The notes below the pieces were generated by a model that did not search any database, had not been told where the DNA came from, and saw only the letters and a list, made by a program, of their open reading frames with translations. Shown here in pieces: positions 1 through 6,265 of a stretch of DNA of 9,932 bases (positions within the stretch are counted from its first letter, which is position 1; each line of letters begins with the position of its first letter). The position numbers and the translations under genes are program-made. The stretch comes from Chloroflexota bacterium (GTDB taxonomy: Bacteria; Chloroflexota; Dehalococcoidia; GIF9; UBA5629), in the NCBI GenBank assembly GCA_026389655.1, contig JAPLHL010000130.1:1-9932 (forward strand). Reading direction: 5' to 3'.

Positions 1-213
1 ACTACTTGTGACGGGGAGGTAATCAAGGTAGGCGCATACCCATCCCTGGTGGAACTAAGAGGTATGACACAAGAAAGTCACAAAGTTGAACCTCTAATTA
101 AATTGAATTTCCGTACTGATGCAGGGTGCTGTTCAGTGAAAGACTCCAGCGAAATCAATTGTGACCCAAAGTCTGGAAAGAATTCCGGCGGCAATGCGCC
201 CAGATGCTACTGA
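1..213 (+). CDS. C-terminal 70 residues of an unidentified Cys-rich protein (5' partial)
   Basis: This frame is open from the window edge to TGA at 211-213, while the other two forward frames hit stops within the first 21 bases, so this is probably the end of a gene that starts upstream. The visible tail is soluble-looking, with no membrane segment. Cysteines sit at visible residues 3, 43, 44, 54 and 69, including an adjacent pair (GCC) and a Ser/Gly/Asn-rich stretch before a final RCY. Cysteines like these could bind a metal or Fe-S cluster, but I recognise no family. Its stop lies 18 nt before the GTG of the MtrA-like gene and in the same frame, so the two are probably co-transcribed and translationally coupled. 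A role in corrinoid or one-carbon chemistry is inferred from that neighbour only. Confidence 0.55.
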   Translation, partial: TTCDGEVIKVGAYPSLVELRGMTQESHKVEPLIKLNFRTDAGCCSVKDSSEINCDPKSGKNSGGNAPRCY

Positions 214-217
214 TTAG

Positions 218-233
218 GTGGCGGTAACGCCGT
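218..233 (+). promoter_or_regulatory. Hairpin over the ribosome site and GTG start of the MtrA-like gene
   Basis: GGCG (220-223) and CGCC (228-231) pair around a GTAA tetraloop of the stable GNRA type. Two wobble pairs (218-219 with 232-233) extend the stem. It covers part of the only plausible Shine-Dalgarno (AGGTGG, 216-221) and the first two bases of the GTG start. Ribosomes ending at 211-213 would open it, so it fits translational coupling to the upstream gene. That role is inferred. Confidence 0.4.
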
Positions 234-1071
234 GTTAAAGGTAAAGCCAGTTGAAGGGTATCCGCCGGAAGCGGGACGTTATGTGAGGGGCAATGAGTAT
301 TCCCCCGTGGTTGTGTGTACCATCCTGGATACGTTCGACTATGCCATACCACAGGATCTGAATGAACTGGTACTGGCCGGGGCGGATGCCGGAGCTGGCA
401 TTGCCGGTATGTTGCAGACCGAGAATATCGGGATGGAAAAGATGATCTGTAATATTGTGGCCAATCCCAACATACGTTATATAGTGCTTTGTGGCAGGGA
501 ATCTACGGGACATTTGCCGGGCGAGTCACTTATTTCGCTCATGCAAAAGGGTGTAGGAGAAGACATGCATATCATCGGCTCACGGGCCCTTACGCCTGTC
601 CTTGCCAACATACCGGTTTCGATAGTAGAGAGATTTAGAAGCCAAATAGTCACAATAATCAATTTGCTTTGCTTGCCTGGGACGAGAGATACAAATGCGC
701 CCGGACTAAATCCAAAAACTATAGAGCAGGCAGTCAGGAGTTGCTACCAGGAAGAGCCGGTTAAGTTCATGGATTATAATCTTCACGATATAGGCGCCTA
801 TCCAGAGCCGGGTATATATTACAAAATCATTGCAAAAATAACGAAGACCCTGCCAACTGGTGAGCCGGGGAAAACAGCCATGAACCTGGGGTTTACCTTG
901 CATAAACTCCTCCCAAGGACGGACTGCGGTAAGTGCGGCAAACGCAACTGTCTTGCCTTTGCCATTGACCTTGCGAAGGGCAAAAGTATGCTGGAGCAAT
1001 GTTCTGTATTGGAGCAGCCCGAATACGATGCGGACCGCCAGTCGCTGGCCAAATTGCTGAATCAAAGATAA
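232..1071 (+). CDS. MtrA-like corrinoid protein fused to a C-terminal [4Fe-4S] domain
   Basis: Residues 1 to about 140 match the cobamide-binding domain of tetrahydromethanopterin S-methyltransferase subunit A: SPVVVCT (24-30), the GIAGMLQTENIGMEK block (56-70), NPNIRYIVLCG (78-88), GHLPGES (93-99) and IPVSIVERF (127-135). His94 aligns by context with the His that coordinates cobalt in archaeal MtrA. Residues 226-260 carry CX2CX4CX16C (Cys232, 235, 240, 257) in the DCGKCG...CLAFAIDLAKGK setting of the Fe-S domain of the corrinoid iron-sulfur protein (CdhE/AcsC). The C-terminal membrane helix of archaeal MtrA is absent, so the protein should be cytoplasmic. The likely role is to carry a methyl group on cobalt between a pterin and another acceptor, with the cluster re-reducing Co(II); its partners are not visible. 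GTG is chosen because it has AGGTGG 10 nt upstream and the MtrA homology begins straight after it. The nearest later in-frame ATG would remove core residues. Confidence 0.8.
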   Translation: MLKVKPVEGYPPEAGRYVRGNEYSPVVVCTILDTFDYAIPQDLNELVLAGADAGAGIAGMLQTENIGMEKMICNIVANPNIRYIVLCGRESTGHLPGESLISLMQKGVGEDMHIIGSRALTPVLANIPVSIVERFRSQIVTIINLLCLPGTRDTNAPGLNPKTIEQAVRSCYQEEPVKFMDYNLHDIGAYPEPGIYYKIIAKITKTLPTGEPGKTAMNLGFTLHKLLPRTDCGKCGKRNCLAFAIDLAKGKSMLEQCSVLEQPEYDADRQSLAKLLNQR

Positions 1072-1117
1072 TTAGAGTCTCCCCACTTCCCACTGTTTGC
1101 TCTAAAGGCATAAAAAT

Positions 1118-1147
1118 AAGGGAGTCCCTATACGTCGGGGCTCCCTT
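1118..1147. terminator. Bidirectional hairpin terminator, stronger on the minus strand
   Basis: AAGGGAGTCCC (1118-1128) pairs with GGGGCTCCCTT (1137-1147) over 11 bp, including one G-U pair on the plus strand, around an 8-nt loop. On the minus strand the stem is followed by ATTTTTA, a good U-tract. On the plus strand it is followed only by the loosely T-rich TGATCTTCTG. It sits 46 nt after the stop of the MtrA-like gene and can end that transcript. Its better orientation faces transcription coming from the 1150-1440 region. Confidence 0.7.
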
Positions 1148-1237
1148 TGATCTTCTGATCCGTGCTCCTCCCTACTTTCCCTTTCAGATAAGCCTTAATC
1201 TTTTGCTCTATCTTAAGATAACATAGCCTCTTTGCTA

Positions 1238-1327
1238 CTAAACGGAAAGCTCGGGAGTTTTGCCTGCTCTCTCTTTATGCACGGTAGGAGTTTACCTTCG
1301 CTCCTCCTGCATAGGAGAGCCCGTTAG
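1238..1327. other. Long imperfect hairpin in the gene-free region
   Basis: Three nested pairings stack into one extended fold. CTAAACGG (1238-1245) pairs with CCGTTAG (1321-1327) with one bulged base. The segment 1266-1280 (GCTCTCTCTTTATGC) pairs with 1309-1320 (GCATAGGAGAGC) in two helices of about 5-6 bp. AGGAG (1286-1290) pairs with CTCCT (1301-1305). I recognise no known riboswitch, T-box, 6S, tmRNA or RNase P signature on either strand. It could be an RNA structure read from either strand, or a remnant of a small repeat element. Confidence 0.35.
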
Positions 1328-1369
1328 AGGAAAGTGCCATATTACCAACATGGCCTGTTTCTTGACCAT
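1292..1369 (-). CDS. Candidate 25-residue small ORF with a strong ribosome site
   Basis: On the minus strand, ATG at 1369-1367 is preceded by GGGGAGG (plus 1376-1382), 6 nt away, close to ideal spacing. It runs 25 codons to TAA (1294-1292). The peptide starts MVKKQAMLVIWHF and ends MQEERR: a short hydrophobic core between charged ends. A possible promoter lies just upstream (1415-1443), and the best orientation of the 1118-1147 terminator lies downstream, so the parts of a small transcription unit are in order. I recognise no family, and an ORF this short can arise by chance. Alternatives are a leader peptide in an untranslated RNA, or decayed sequence. Confidence 0.2.
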   Translation of the reverse strand: MVKKQAMLVIWHFPLTGSPMQEERR

Positions 1370-1414
1370 TCTCTACCTCCCCGAGGGTCTCTACCTTTTA
1401 TTGCCCTCAAGTCC

Positions 1415-1443
1415 ATGCTAGCAAAAAAGGTCAGGCTGGTCAA
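1415..1443 (-). promoter_or_regulatory. Possible sigma-70-type promoter on the minus strand
   Basis: Read on the minus strand, TTGACC (plus 1438-1443) and TAGCAT (plus 1415-1420) are separated by 17 bp. The -35 matches consensus at 5 of 6 bases and the -10 at 4 of 6. Transcription would start near 1408 and run toward the terminator at 1118-1147, giving an RNA of about 300 nt. It is divergent from rlmN. Confidence 0.3.
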
Positions 1444-1508
1444 AGCCTATTTGGGTCATTTGCACTATATACTTGGCTAATACATAATTGGGCGGGATAA
1501 TAATTGAA

Positions 1509-2549
1509 ATGAAAAAAATATTACTGGGCATGTCCACGGATGAACTGAAGCTACTGGCCACTGCATCAGGTGAGAAGGAATACCGCGGCAAGCAGGTGGC
1601 CGATTGGATATACCGGCAGGGTTGCAGGGTAATCGACGATATGAAAAACCTTCCGGATGCTTTTAAAATAAGGCTGGTTGGTGAGTACGAAGTCGGTCGT
1701 TCTGATATCGTGAAAATGCGCCGGAGTAAAGACGGCACTTTCAAACTCCTGCTTAGGCCGGCCTTCGACGAGCTGATAGAGACGGTTGGGATGCCTTACG
1801 AAGAACGTTTTTCCTGTTGTGTTTCAACACAGATGGGTTGTGCAATTGGCTGCGCTTTCTGCGCCACCGGCGCCGGCGGGTTTAAGCGCAACCTGGCCAC
1901 AGGTGAAATAATCGACCAGGTACTGACTGTGGGGGAAGTTGCTCTGAAGGAAAAGCTGTTGGGAGTGGGAGGCAGGATTAGCCACGTAGTCTTTATGGGC
2001 ATGGGCGAGCCGTTGATAAATTACGATGCAACACTTGCTGCAGTTAAGTTGCTGAATGCCGAGTTGAATATAGGCATGCGCAATATCACGGTCAGCTCAA
2101 TTGGTTACGTACCCGGCATATACCGGTTGGCTAAAGAACAGCTACAGCTCACGCTTGCTGTATCTCTGCATGCCTCTGAAGATACTTTGCGCAGGCGCAT
2201 GGTTCCCGGTATGTCACGTTACACACTCAAGGAAATCGTTGATGCTTGCCGCGCCTATTTTAGAGAGAACGGCCGCAGAGTTACTTTTGAATATTGCCTG
2301 CTAAAGGGAGTAAATGATACCAGGGATGATGCTATCAGGCTGGCAGCCTTGTTGAAAGGTATTAATTGCCATGTTAACCTGATCCCGTTTAATCCTGTGG
2401 AAGGCTCAGGTTTTAAATCACCGGAGCCGGGCAGGGTGGCTGATTTCAGACAGGTGCTTGAAGACGCTAGCATTCCTGTAACACAGAGAGAACAACGTGG
2501 AGCAGGGATTGAAGCTGCCTGCGGGCAGCTTCGGCGTCAATTCACATAG
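1509..2549 (+). CDS. rlmN: Dual-specificity 23S rRNA A2503 / tRNA A37 C2-methyltransferase RlmN
   Basis: This radical-SAM enzyme methylates C2 of A2503 in 23S rRNA, and A37 of some tRNAs, supporting decoding fidelity. From the chosen ATG the protein is 346 aa, a usual length. Cys111, Cys115 and Cys118 (CAIGCAFC) bind the SAM [4Fe-4S] cluster. Cys104, seven residues earlier in CVSTQMGC, is the resolving cysteine (E. coli Cys118). GMGEP (164-168) is the SAM-site motif. Cys338 in the terminal AACGQL motif is the transiently methylated cysteine (E. coli Cys355). All key residues are present. ATG at 1509 (MKKILLGMSTDEL) is preferred over TTG at 1488, whose extra seven residues extend beyond the family; the only Shine-Dalgarno-like sequence is a weak GGCGGG at 1491-1496. 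A weak promoter (TTTGCA at 1459, TACATA at 1481) may drive it. It appears to be a single-gene unit. Confidence 0.95.
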   Translation: MKKILLGMSTDELKLLATASGEKEYRGKQVADWIYRQGCRVIDDMKNLPDAFKIRLVGEYEVGRSDIVKMRRSKDGTFKLLLRPAFDELIETVGMPYEERFSCCVSTQMGCAIGCAFCATGAGGFKRNLATGEIIDQVLTVGEVALKEKLLGVGGRISHVVFMGMGEPLINYDATLAAVKLLNAELNIGMRNITVSSIGYVPGIYRLAKEQLQLTLAVSLHASEDTLRRRMVPGMSRYTLKEIVDACRAYFRENGRRVTFEYCLLKGVNDTRDDAIRLAALLKGINCHVNLIPFNPVEGSGFKSPEPGRVADFRQVLEDASIPVTQREQRGAGIEAACGQLRRQFT

Positions 2550-2560
2550 ATGCACACTCA

Positions 2561-2608
2561 ATGTATACATAATATATAGCTAAATAGGCGTGTCACAGTA
2601 ACTTGACA
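2561..2608 (+). promoter_or_regulatory. AT-rich upstream segment with inverted repeats around the -35 box
   Basis: ATGTATACAT (2561-2570) is a perfect palindrome inside an AT-rich stretch, in a position where an UP-type element could act. TGTCA (2591-2595) and TGACA (2604-2608) form an inverted repeat with an 8-bp gap, and its right arm is part of the -35 box. A second pair, TCACAG (2593-2598) and CTGTGA (2619-2624), straddles the -35. These could be regulator sites, but short repeats like this also arise by chance. Confidence 0.25.
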
Positions 2609-2630
2609 ACGAAAAGCGCTGTGATAGAAT
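2603..2630 (+). promoter_or_regulatory. Sigma-70-type promoter of the acyl-CoA ligase array
   Basis: TTGACA (2603-2608, perfect -35) and TAGAAT (2625-2630, 5 of 6 matches) are separated by 16 bp, 78 bp before the first ligase start. It is the best promoter match noticed in the window. It precedes four same-strand ligases and predicts a start near 2637 and a leader of about 70 nt. Confidence 0.7.
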
Positions 2631-2642
2631 TTGACCGGTCAA
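2631..2642 (+). promoter_or_regulatory. Perfect 12-bp palindrome, probable operator
   Basis: TTGACCGGTCAA is a perfect palindrome directly following the -10 box and covering the expected transcription start. That is a classic repressor position. Fatty-acid genes are often controlled by acyl-CoA-responsive TetR-family repressors that bind such palindromes, which makes that family a reasonable guess. No regulator gene lies in the window. I saw no second copy at the other intergenic gaps. Confidence 0.5.
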
Positions 2643-2707
2643 TCAATATGTCGATTTAGATAATGCGGGGACAGCTCCTGGTTCCTGCATGGTTTGGAGT
2701 TTAAAGC

Positions 2708-4408
2708 ATGGAAAACAATCCCTGGTTGAAGAATTACGATAAGGGTGTGCCTTATACGCTTCAGCCTTATCCGCAAAAAACCATGATTGACGTGGTAGAT
2801 GAGTCTTGCAGGGGCAAACCTTACAGGTCACTGTTTTTCTTTAAGGGTACAAGGCTTACATACGACGAGTTTGTCAGGCGGAGTGACAGCCTGGCTGCGG
2901 GCCTTGTCTCTCTCGGAATTAAAAAGGGTGACCGTGTGGCCATGGTTCTTCCCAACTCGCCGCAAATGGTTTTGGGGTTCCACGGGATATGGAAAGCGGG
3001 CGCTATAGCTGTACCGATAAATCCGCTATATACGGAACACGAATTGGAGCATGCCCTTAAAGAGGTGGACGCTTCAGCCGTAATTGTGCTCAACCCGTTT
3101 TATTATGCGGTCAAGCATATTCAGCCGAGGACCAATGTCAAAACTGTGATCGCCACCAATATCAAGGAGTATTTACCGGCACACCTGGGCATGCTGTTTA
3201 CACTTGCCACGGAGAAAAAGGAAGGCTACCGGATCAGTCTGGGCACCGGAGATGTTTGGTTTCAGGACCTGTTGAAAAAATATAAAAATTCCGGGCGGCC
3301 GGCCATCGAAGTAAATCCCTCCGATCCTGCCGTCATACTCTTCAGCGGGGGGACTACGGGTACTCCGAAAGGTGCAGTTGGCACACACGAAGCTCTGATT
3401 ATGACGGCTATGCAAATAAACGCGTGGTTGAGCCCGTCGCTTGATCCGTGGGAAGACAGGGTCATGCTGACCATGCCGTTGTTCCACGTTTTTGGCTGCG
3501 TGGGTGCTCTTGGAACAGCCATGGTGAACCATTCATCGTGTATCCTGATTCCGAGCCCGCGAGACCTGACTGATGTGGTTAAAAGTATTAAGAAGTACCG
3601 TCCAGCTTTCATGCCGGGTGTCCCGACATTTTATATCGGTATTATGAATCATCCGCTGGTTAAATCCGGCAAGGTGACGCTGAAAAGTATGAAGTTATGT
3701 ATCGTTGGGGCAGCGCCGCTAATGAACGAGGTGAAAAAAAGATTTGAAAGTATGACAGGCGGCAGGCTGCTTGAGGGATATACAATGACTGAGTGCATGC
3801 AAGCTGCGACCCTAAATACCGTGATGGGCGATAATAAAGAAGGCTCGGTAGGCTTGCCGCTTCCCGATGTAATTATCAGGATTGCCGATGCGGAGACGGG
3901 AGAGGGAAGCTTGAAGAATAGCAAGCTCGGCGAGATATGTTTCAAGGCCCCTAATCTCATGCTGGGTTACTGGAACCAGCCGCAGGAGACAGCGGATATG
4001 GTCAGGGACGGCTGGTTATATTCGGGAGATATAGGCTATCTGGATGAGGATGGCAACTTATTCCTGCATAGCCGTAAGAAAGAAATAATAAAGACCAGCG
4101 GTTTTCAGGTCTGGCCGCGTGAGATCGAAGAAGTGCTGCACGAACATCCTGCAGTTATGGAAGCCGGCGTGGCAGGGATACCCGATCAATACCAGGGAGA
4201 ATCGGTAAAAGCATGGATTGTATTAAATCCCGGCATGACATGCAGCGCTGAAGAGTTGAGGGAGCATTGTCGCACCAAGCTGGCTGTTTACAAGGTCCCT
4301 AAGCAGATCGAAATACGGGGAGACCTGCCGAAGTCCCAGGTCGGGAAAATCTTGAGGCGGGTATTGTTGGAGGAGGAAAAATCAAAGCCGTCCGAAGATA
4401 AAAAATAG
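2708..4408 (+). CDS. Long-chain acyl-CoA ligase (FadD-type), copy 1
   Basis: Adenylate-forming enzyme that joins a carboxylic acid to CoA with ATP via an acyl-AMP. In order: the WLKNYDKGVP opening (6-15) shared by the array; SGGTTGTPKG phosphate loop (213-222); PLFHVFG (257-263); GYTMTE (357-362) adenine/Mg motif; YSGD with Asp441 for the ribose; hinge SRKKEIIKTSGFQVWPREIE (455-474); and PKSQVGK ending in the adenylation lysine Lys547. At 566 aa it is normal for FadD. Long chain is favoured by the FadD-like architecture, but the substrate cannot be read directly. ATG has GGAG 8 nt upstream (2696-2699). It is first in the array, 59 nt before copy 2, and its motifs sit at the same residue numbers as in copy 2. 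Its hinge has KKEIIKT where the others have KKDLIK, and C363 follows the TE motif. Confidence 0.9.
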   Translation: MENNPWLKNYDKGVPYTLQPYPQKTMIDVVDESCRGKPYRSLFFFKGTRLTYDEFVRRSDSLAAGLVSLGIKKGDRVAMVLPNSPQMVLGFHGIWKAGAIAVPINPLYTEHELEHALKEVDASAVIVLNPFYYAVKHIQPRTNVKTVIATNIKEYLPAHLGMLFTLATEKKEGYRISLGTGDVWFQDLLKKYKNSGRPAIEVNPSDPAVILFSGGTTGTPKGAVGTHEALIMTAMQINAWLSPSLDPWEDRVMLTMPLFHVFGCVGALGTAMVNHSSCILIPSPRDLTDVVKSIKKYRPAFMPGVPTFYIGIMNHPLVKSGKVTLKSMKLCIVGAAPLMNEVKKRFESMTGGRLLEGYTMTECMQAATLNTVMGDNKEGSVGLPLPDVIIRIADAETGEGSLKNSKLGEICFKAPNLMLGYWNQPQETADMVRDGWLYSGDIGYLDEDGNLFLHSRKKEIIKTSGFQVWPREIEEVLHEHPAVMEAGVAGIPDQYQGESVKAWIVLNPGMTCSAEELREHCRTKLAVYKVPKQIEIRGDLPKSQVGKILRRVLLEEEKSKPSEDKK

Positions 4409-4455
4409 TATAAATTTTGGATATAAGGTCGGGATAACCAACTAGCATATATTTT

Positions 4456-4461
4456 AGGAGG
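4456..4461 (+). promoter_or_regulatory. Consensus ribosome site fixing a TTG start
   Basis: AGGAGG lies 6 nt before TTG at 4468 and supports that non-ATG start. The protein from this TTG begins MAEYRWLKNYDKGVP, which matches the N-termini of the other three copies. Confidence 0.8.
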
Positions 4462-4467
4462 TATAAA

Positions 4468-6159
4468 TTGGCTGAATACAGATGGTTAAAAAACTATGAC
4501 AAAGGGGTTCCGAAGACACTGGAGCCCTATCCGCAAAAGACCCTGGTAGATTATGTAGATGAGGCTGTTAAGGAACACCCCGATTATCCGATGGTTCTTT
4601 TCAAGAAAAGGAAAATGTCCTATACCGAGATCCAGAAACTGAGTGATGAGTTTGCTGCGGCGCTGGTAGCTCAGGGTGTAAAGAAAGGAGACCGCGTGGC
4701 ATTGCTGATGCCTAACTGCCCGCAGGCCATAATCTGCCGCTGGGGGGCCTGGAAAGCCGGGGCAATACTTGTTCATATGAATCCCATGTATACCGATTCT
4801 GAACTGGAGCACGCTTTTAAGGATTGCGGCGCGGAAACTGTAGTTGTGTTGACGATGTTTTACAAGTCGATTAAAAGGATACAGTCACGCACCAGCCTGA
4901 AAACGGTCATATGCACCGGCATCAAGGAATACCTTCCTCCGGTGCTGAAGGTGCTTTTCACCCTGCTGATGGAGAAAAAACAGGGACACTATGTTGAGAT
5001 AGAGAAAGGGGACATCTGGCTGCAGGACCTTATGAAGAAATATGCGGGCGCAAAGAGGCCTGATATAAAAGTATTGCCCGGTGACAATGCTCTGATACTC
5101 TTTAGCGGCGGGACGACCGGCACTCCCAAAGGTGTAGTCGGCACTCATCATTCCCTGGTCATGACCGGTCTCCAGTTCAAGGCCTGGTTTGAGGCGGCTA
5201 CCGAGCCTTATAAAGATCCGATATCGATCGTGCTGCCCCTGTTCCATTCCTTTGGTACTTATGCAGTAATGTGTACGGGTATTGTCAGTCACCTGCCCAT
5301 GTCGCTGGTTGCCAATCCCCGTGACCTTACTGATGTTATTGCATCCATAGAGCATGACAAGCCGGCATTTTTCCCGGCGGTGCCGGCTATGTATGTCAAC
5401 TTGTTGAACCACCCGAAAGTAAAAGAAGGTAAAGTGGACTTCCATTCCATGAAATGTTGCAACTCGGGCGCTGCTCCGTTGCTGGCTGAAACCAAGAAGC
5501 GCTTTGAAGATTTGACCGGCGGGCGTATCGTTGAGGGATACGGGCTTACTGAGACTACCATGGCTTGCTGCTGCACGCCGTACAAGGGCACCTGGAAGCA
5601 GGGTTCTGTAGGCATGCCGTTGCCGGATGTTATTATCCGCATAGGCGATATCGAAACCGGTGAGGGCGAAATGCCACCTGGAAAAGAGGGGGAGATTATC
5701 TTCAAAGCGCCGCAGCTTATGGTGGGTTATTGGAAAAAGCCGGAAGAGACCAAGGAAATGCTGAGGGACGGATGGCTCTATACAGGTGATGTGGGGTATA
5801 TGGATGATGATGGGTACCTGTTCATAACATCACGTAAGAAGGACCTTATCAAACCCAGTGGTTTCCAGGTTTGGCCGAGGGAAGTCGAAGAGGTCATCAG
5901 TGCTCACCCGGCGGTCGCCGAGGTCAGCGTGGCCGGCATTCCTGATGCCAAGCAGGGCGAGGCCGTTAAAGCCTGGGTTGTTCTGCAGTCCGGCAAAACG
6001 GCTACTACCGAGGAGATCCAGGCCTGGTGCAGGGAGAAGCTTGCTAACTACAAGGTACCCAAGTACGTGGAATTCCGCAGCGACCTGCCCAAGACCATGG
6101 TAGGCAAGGTGCTCAGGCGCGTACTGGTTGAGGAGGACGCAAAAAAAGGCAAGGCCTAG
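4468..6159 (+). CDS. Long-chain acyl-CoA ligase (FadD-type), copy 2
   Basis: ATP-dependent acyl-CoA ligase of 563 aa, starting at TTG with a consensus ribosome site. Motifs: SGGTTGTPKG (213-222), PLFHSFG (257-263), GYGLTET (357-363), YTGD with Asp441, SRKKDLIKPSGFQVWPREVE (455-474), and PKTMVGK with Lys547. Up to about residue 560 it aligns with copy 1 without gaps. Both copies carry the same longer segment at about 150-190 (IKEYLP...LFTL...EKK), which is shorter in copies 3 and 4, so 1 and 2 are probably sister duplicates. Three cysteines in a row (367-369) follow the TE motif near the expected acyl pocket, and Cys330-Cys331 precede the NSGAAP motif. Neither is usual in the other copies. The 162-nt gap that follows contains two hairpins and separates it from copy 3. 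Confidence 0.92.
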   Translation: MAEYRWLKNYDKGVPKTLEPYPQKTLVDYVDEAVKEHPDYPMVLFKKRKMSYTEIQKLSDEFAAALVAQGVKKGDRVALLMPNCPQAIICRWGAWKAGAILVHMNPMYTDSELEHAFKDCGAETVVVLTMFYKSIKRIQSRTSLKTVICTGIKEYLPPVLKVLFTLLMEKKQGHYVEIEKGDIWLQDLMKKYAGAKRPDIKVLPGDNALILFSGGTTGTPKGVVGTHHSLVMTGLQFKAWFEAATEPYKDPISIVLPLFHSFGTYAVMCTGIVSHLPMSLVANPRDLTDVIASIEHDKPAFFPAVPAMYVNLLNHPKVKEGKVDFHSMKCCNSGAAPLLAETKKRFEDLTGGRIVEGYGLTETTMACCCTPYKGTWKQGSVGMPLPDVIIRIGDIETGEGEMPPGKEGEIIFKAPQLMVGYWKKPEETKEMLRDGWLYTGDVGYMDDDGYLFITSRKKDLIKPSGFQVWPREVEEVISAHPAVAEVSVAGIPDAKQGEAVKAWVVLQSGKTATTEEIQAWCREKLANYKVPKYVEFRSDLPKTMVGKVLRRVLVEEDAKKGKA

Positions 6160-6186
6160 GGTAGTTTTATCAACCTGGAAATGTAA

Positions 6187-6205
6187 ACCCCCGAATAATA
6201 GGGGT
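6187..6205. other. Small hairpin after ligase copy 2
   Basis: ACCCC (6187-6191) pairs with GGGGT (6201-6205) around a 9-nt AT-rich loop, 27 nt after the stop of copy 2. No U-tract follows, so it is a poor terminator. With the larger hairpin at 6222-6265 it makes a two-hairpin intergenic region. Confidence 0.4.
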
Positions 6206-6221
6206 CAGAAAAGAAGCATTT

Positions 6222-6265
6222 AATTCTCCTGCCCCGCCATCCTTGATTGGCGGGGCAGGAGAATT
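6222..6265. repeat. Perfect 18-bp inverted repeat between ligase copies 2 and 3
   Basis: AATTCTCCTGCCCCGCCA (6222-6239) and its exact complement TGGCGGGGCAGGAGAATT (6248-6265) flank an 8-nt loop, a very stable GC-rich hairpin on both strands. No T-run follows on the plus strand (GGTATACC comes next), and the minus side is only mildly T-rich. It may stabilise upstream mRNA or dampen transcription into copies 3 and 4, or be a dispersed palindromic repeat. Its right end overlaps a 10-bp palindrome, TGGTATACCA (6265-6274). Confidence 0.75.

Noticed and set aside
211..231. Selenocysteine codon with SECIS at the TGA
   Set aside because: The hairpin loop is too close to the TGA for a typical bacterial SECIS, the stem is only 4 strong pairs, and a normal stop with a coupled GTG start explains it. 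Kept as an open alternative only.
999..1226. 75-codon plus-strand ORF overlapping the end of the MtrA-like gene
   Set aside because: It runs out of frame through the Fe-S domain coding sequence and then through the terminator hairpin, has no ribosome site and matches nothing recognisable.
1318..1334. AGAGGAAAGT stretch resembling the GAGGAAAGTCC element of RNase P RNA
   Set aside because: The other conserved RNase P elements and the necessary length of about 350 nt are absent on the plus strand before rlmN.
2631..2660. Second promoter using TTGACC of the palindrome as a -35 box
   Set aside because: Only poor -10 matches (TTTAGA, 18 bp away) exist, while the upstream TTGACA-N16-TAGAAT is far better.
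2675..2699. CTCC/GGAG pairing that could hide the ribosome site of ligase copy 1
   Set aside because: Only four base pairs with a 17-nt loop, which is too weak to support a regulatory claim.
4885..5445. 186-codon minus-strand ORF inside ligase copy 2
   Set aside because: It lies wholly opposite the conserved core of the ligase. Similar antisense ORFs appear opposite the other copies, as expected from codon bias of the real genes.
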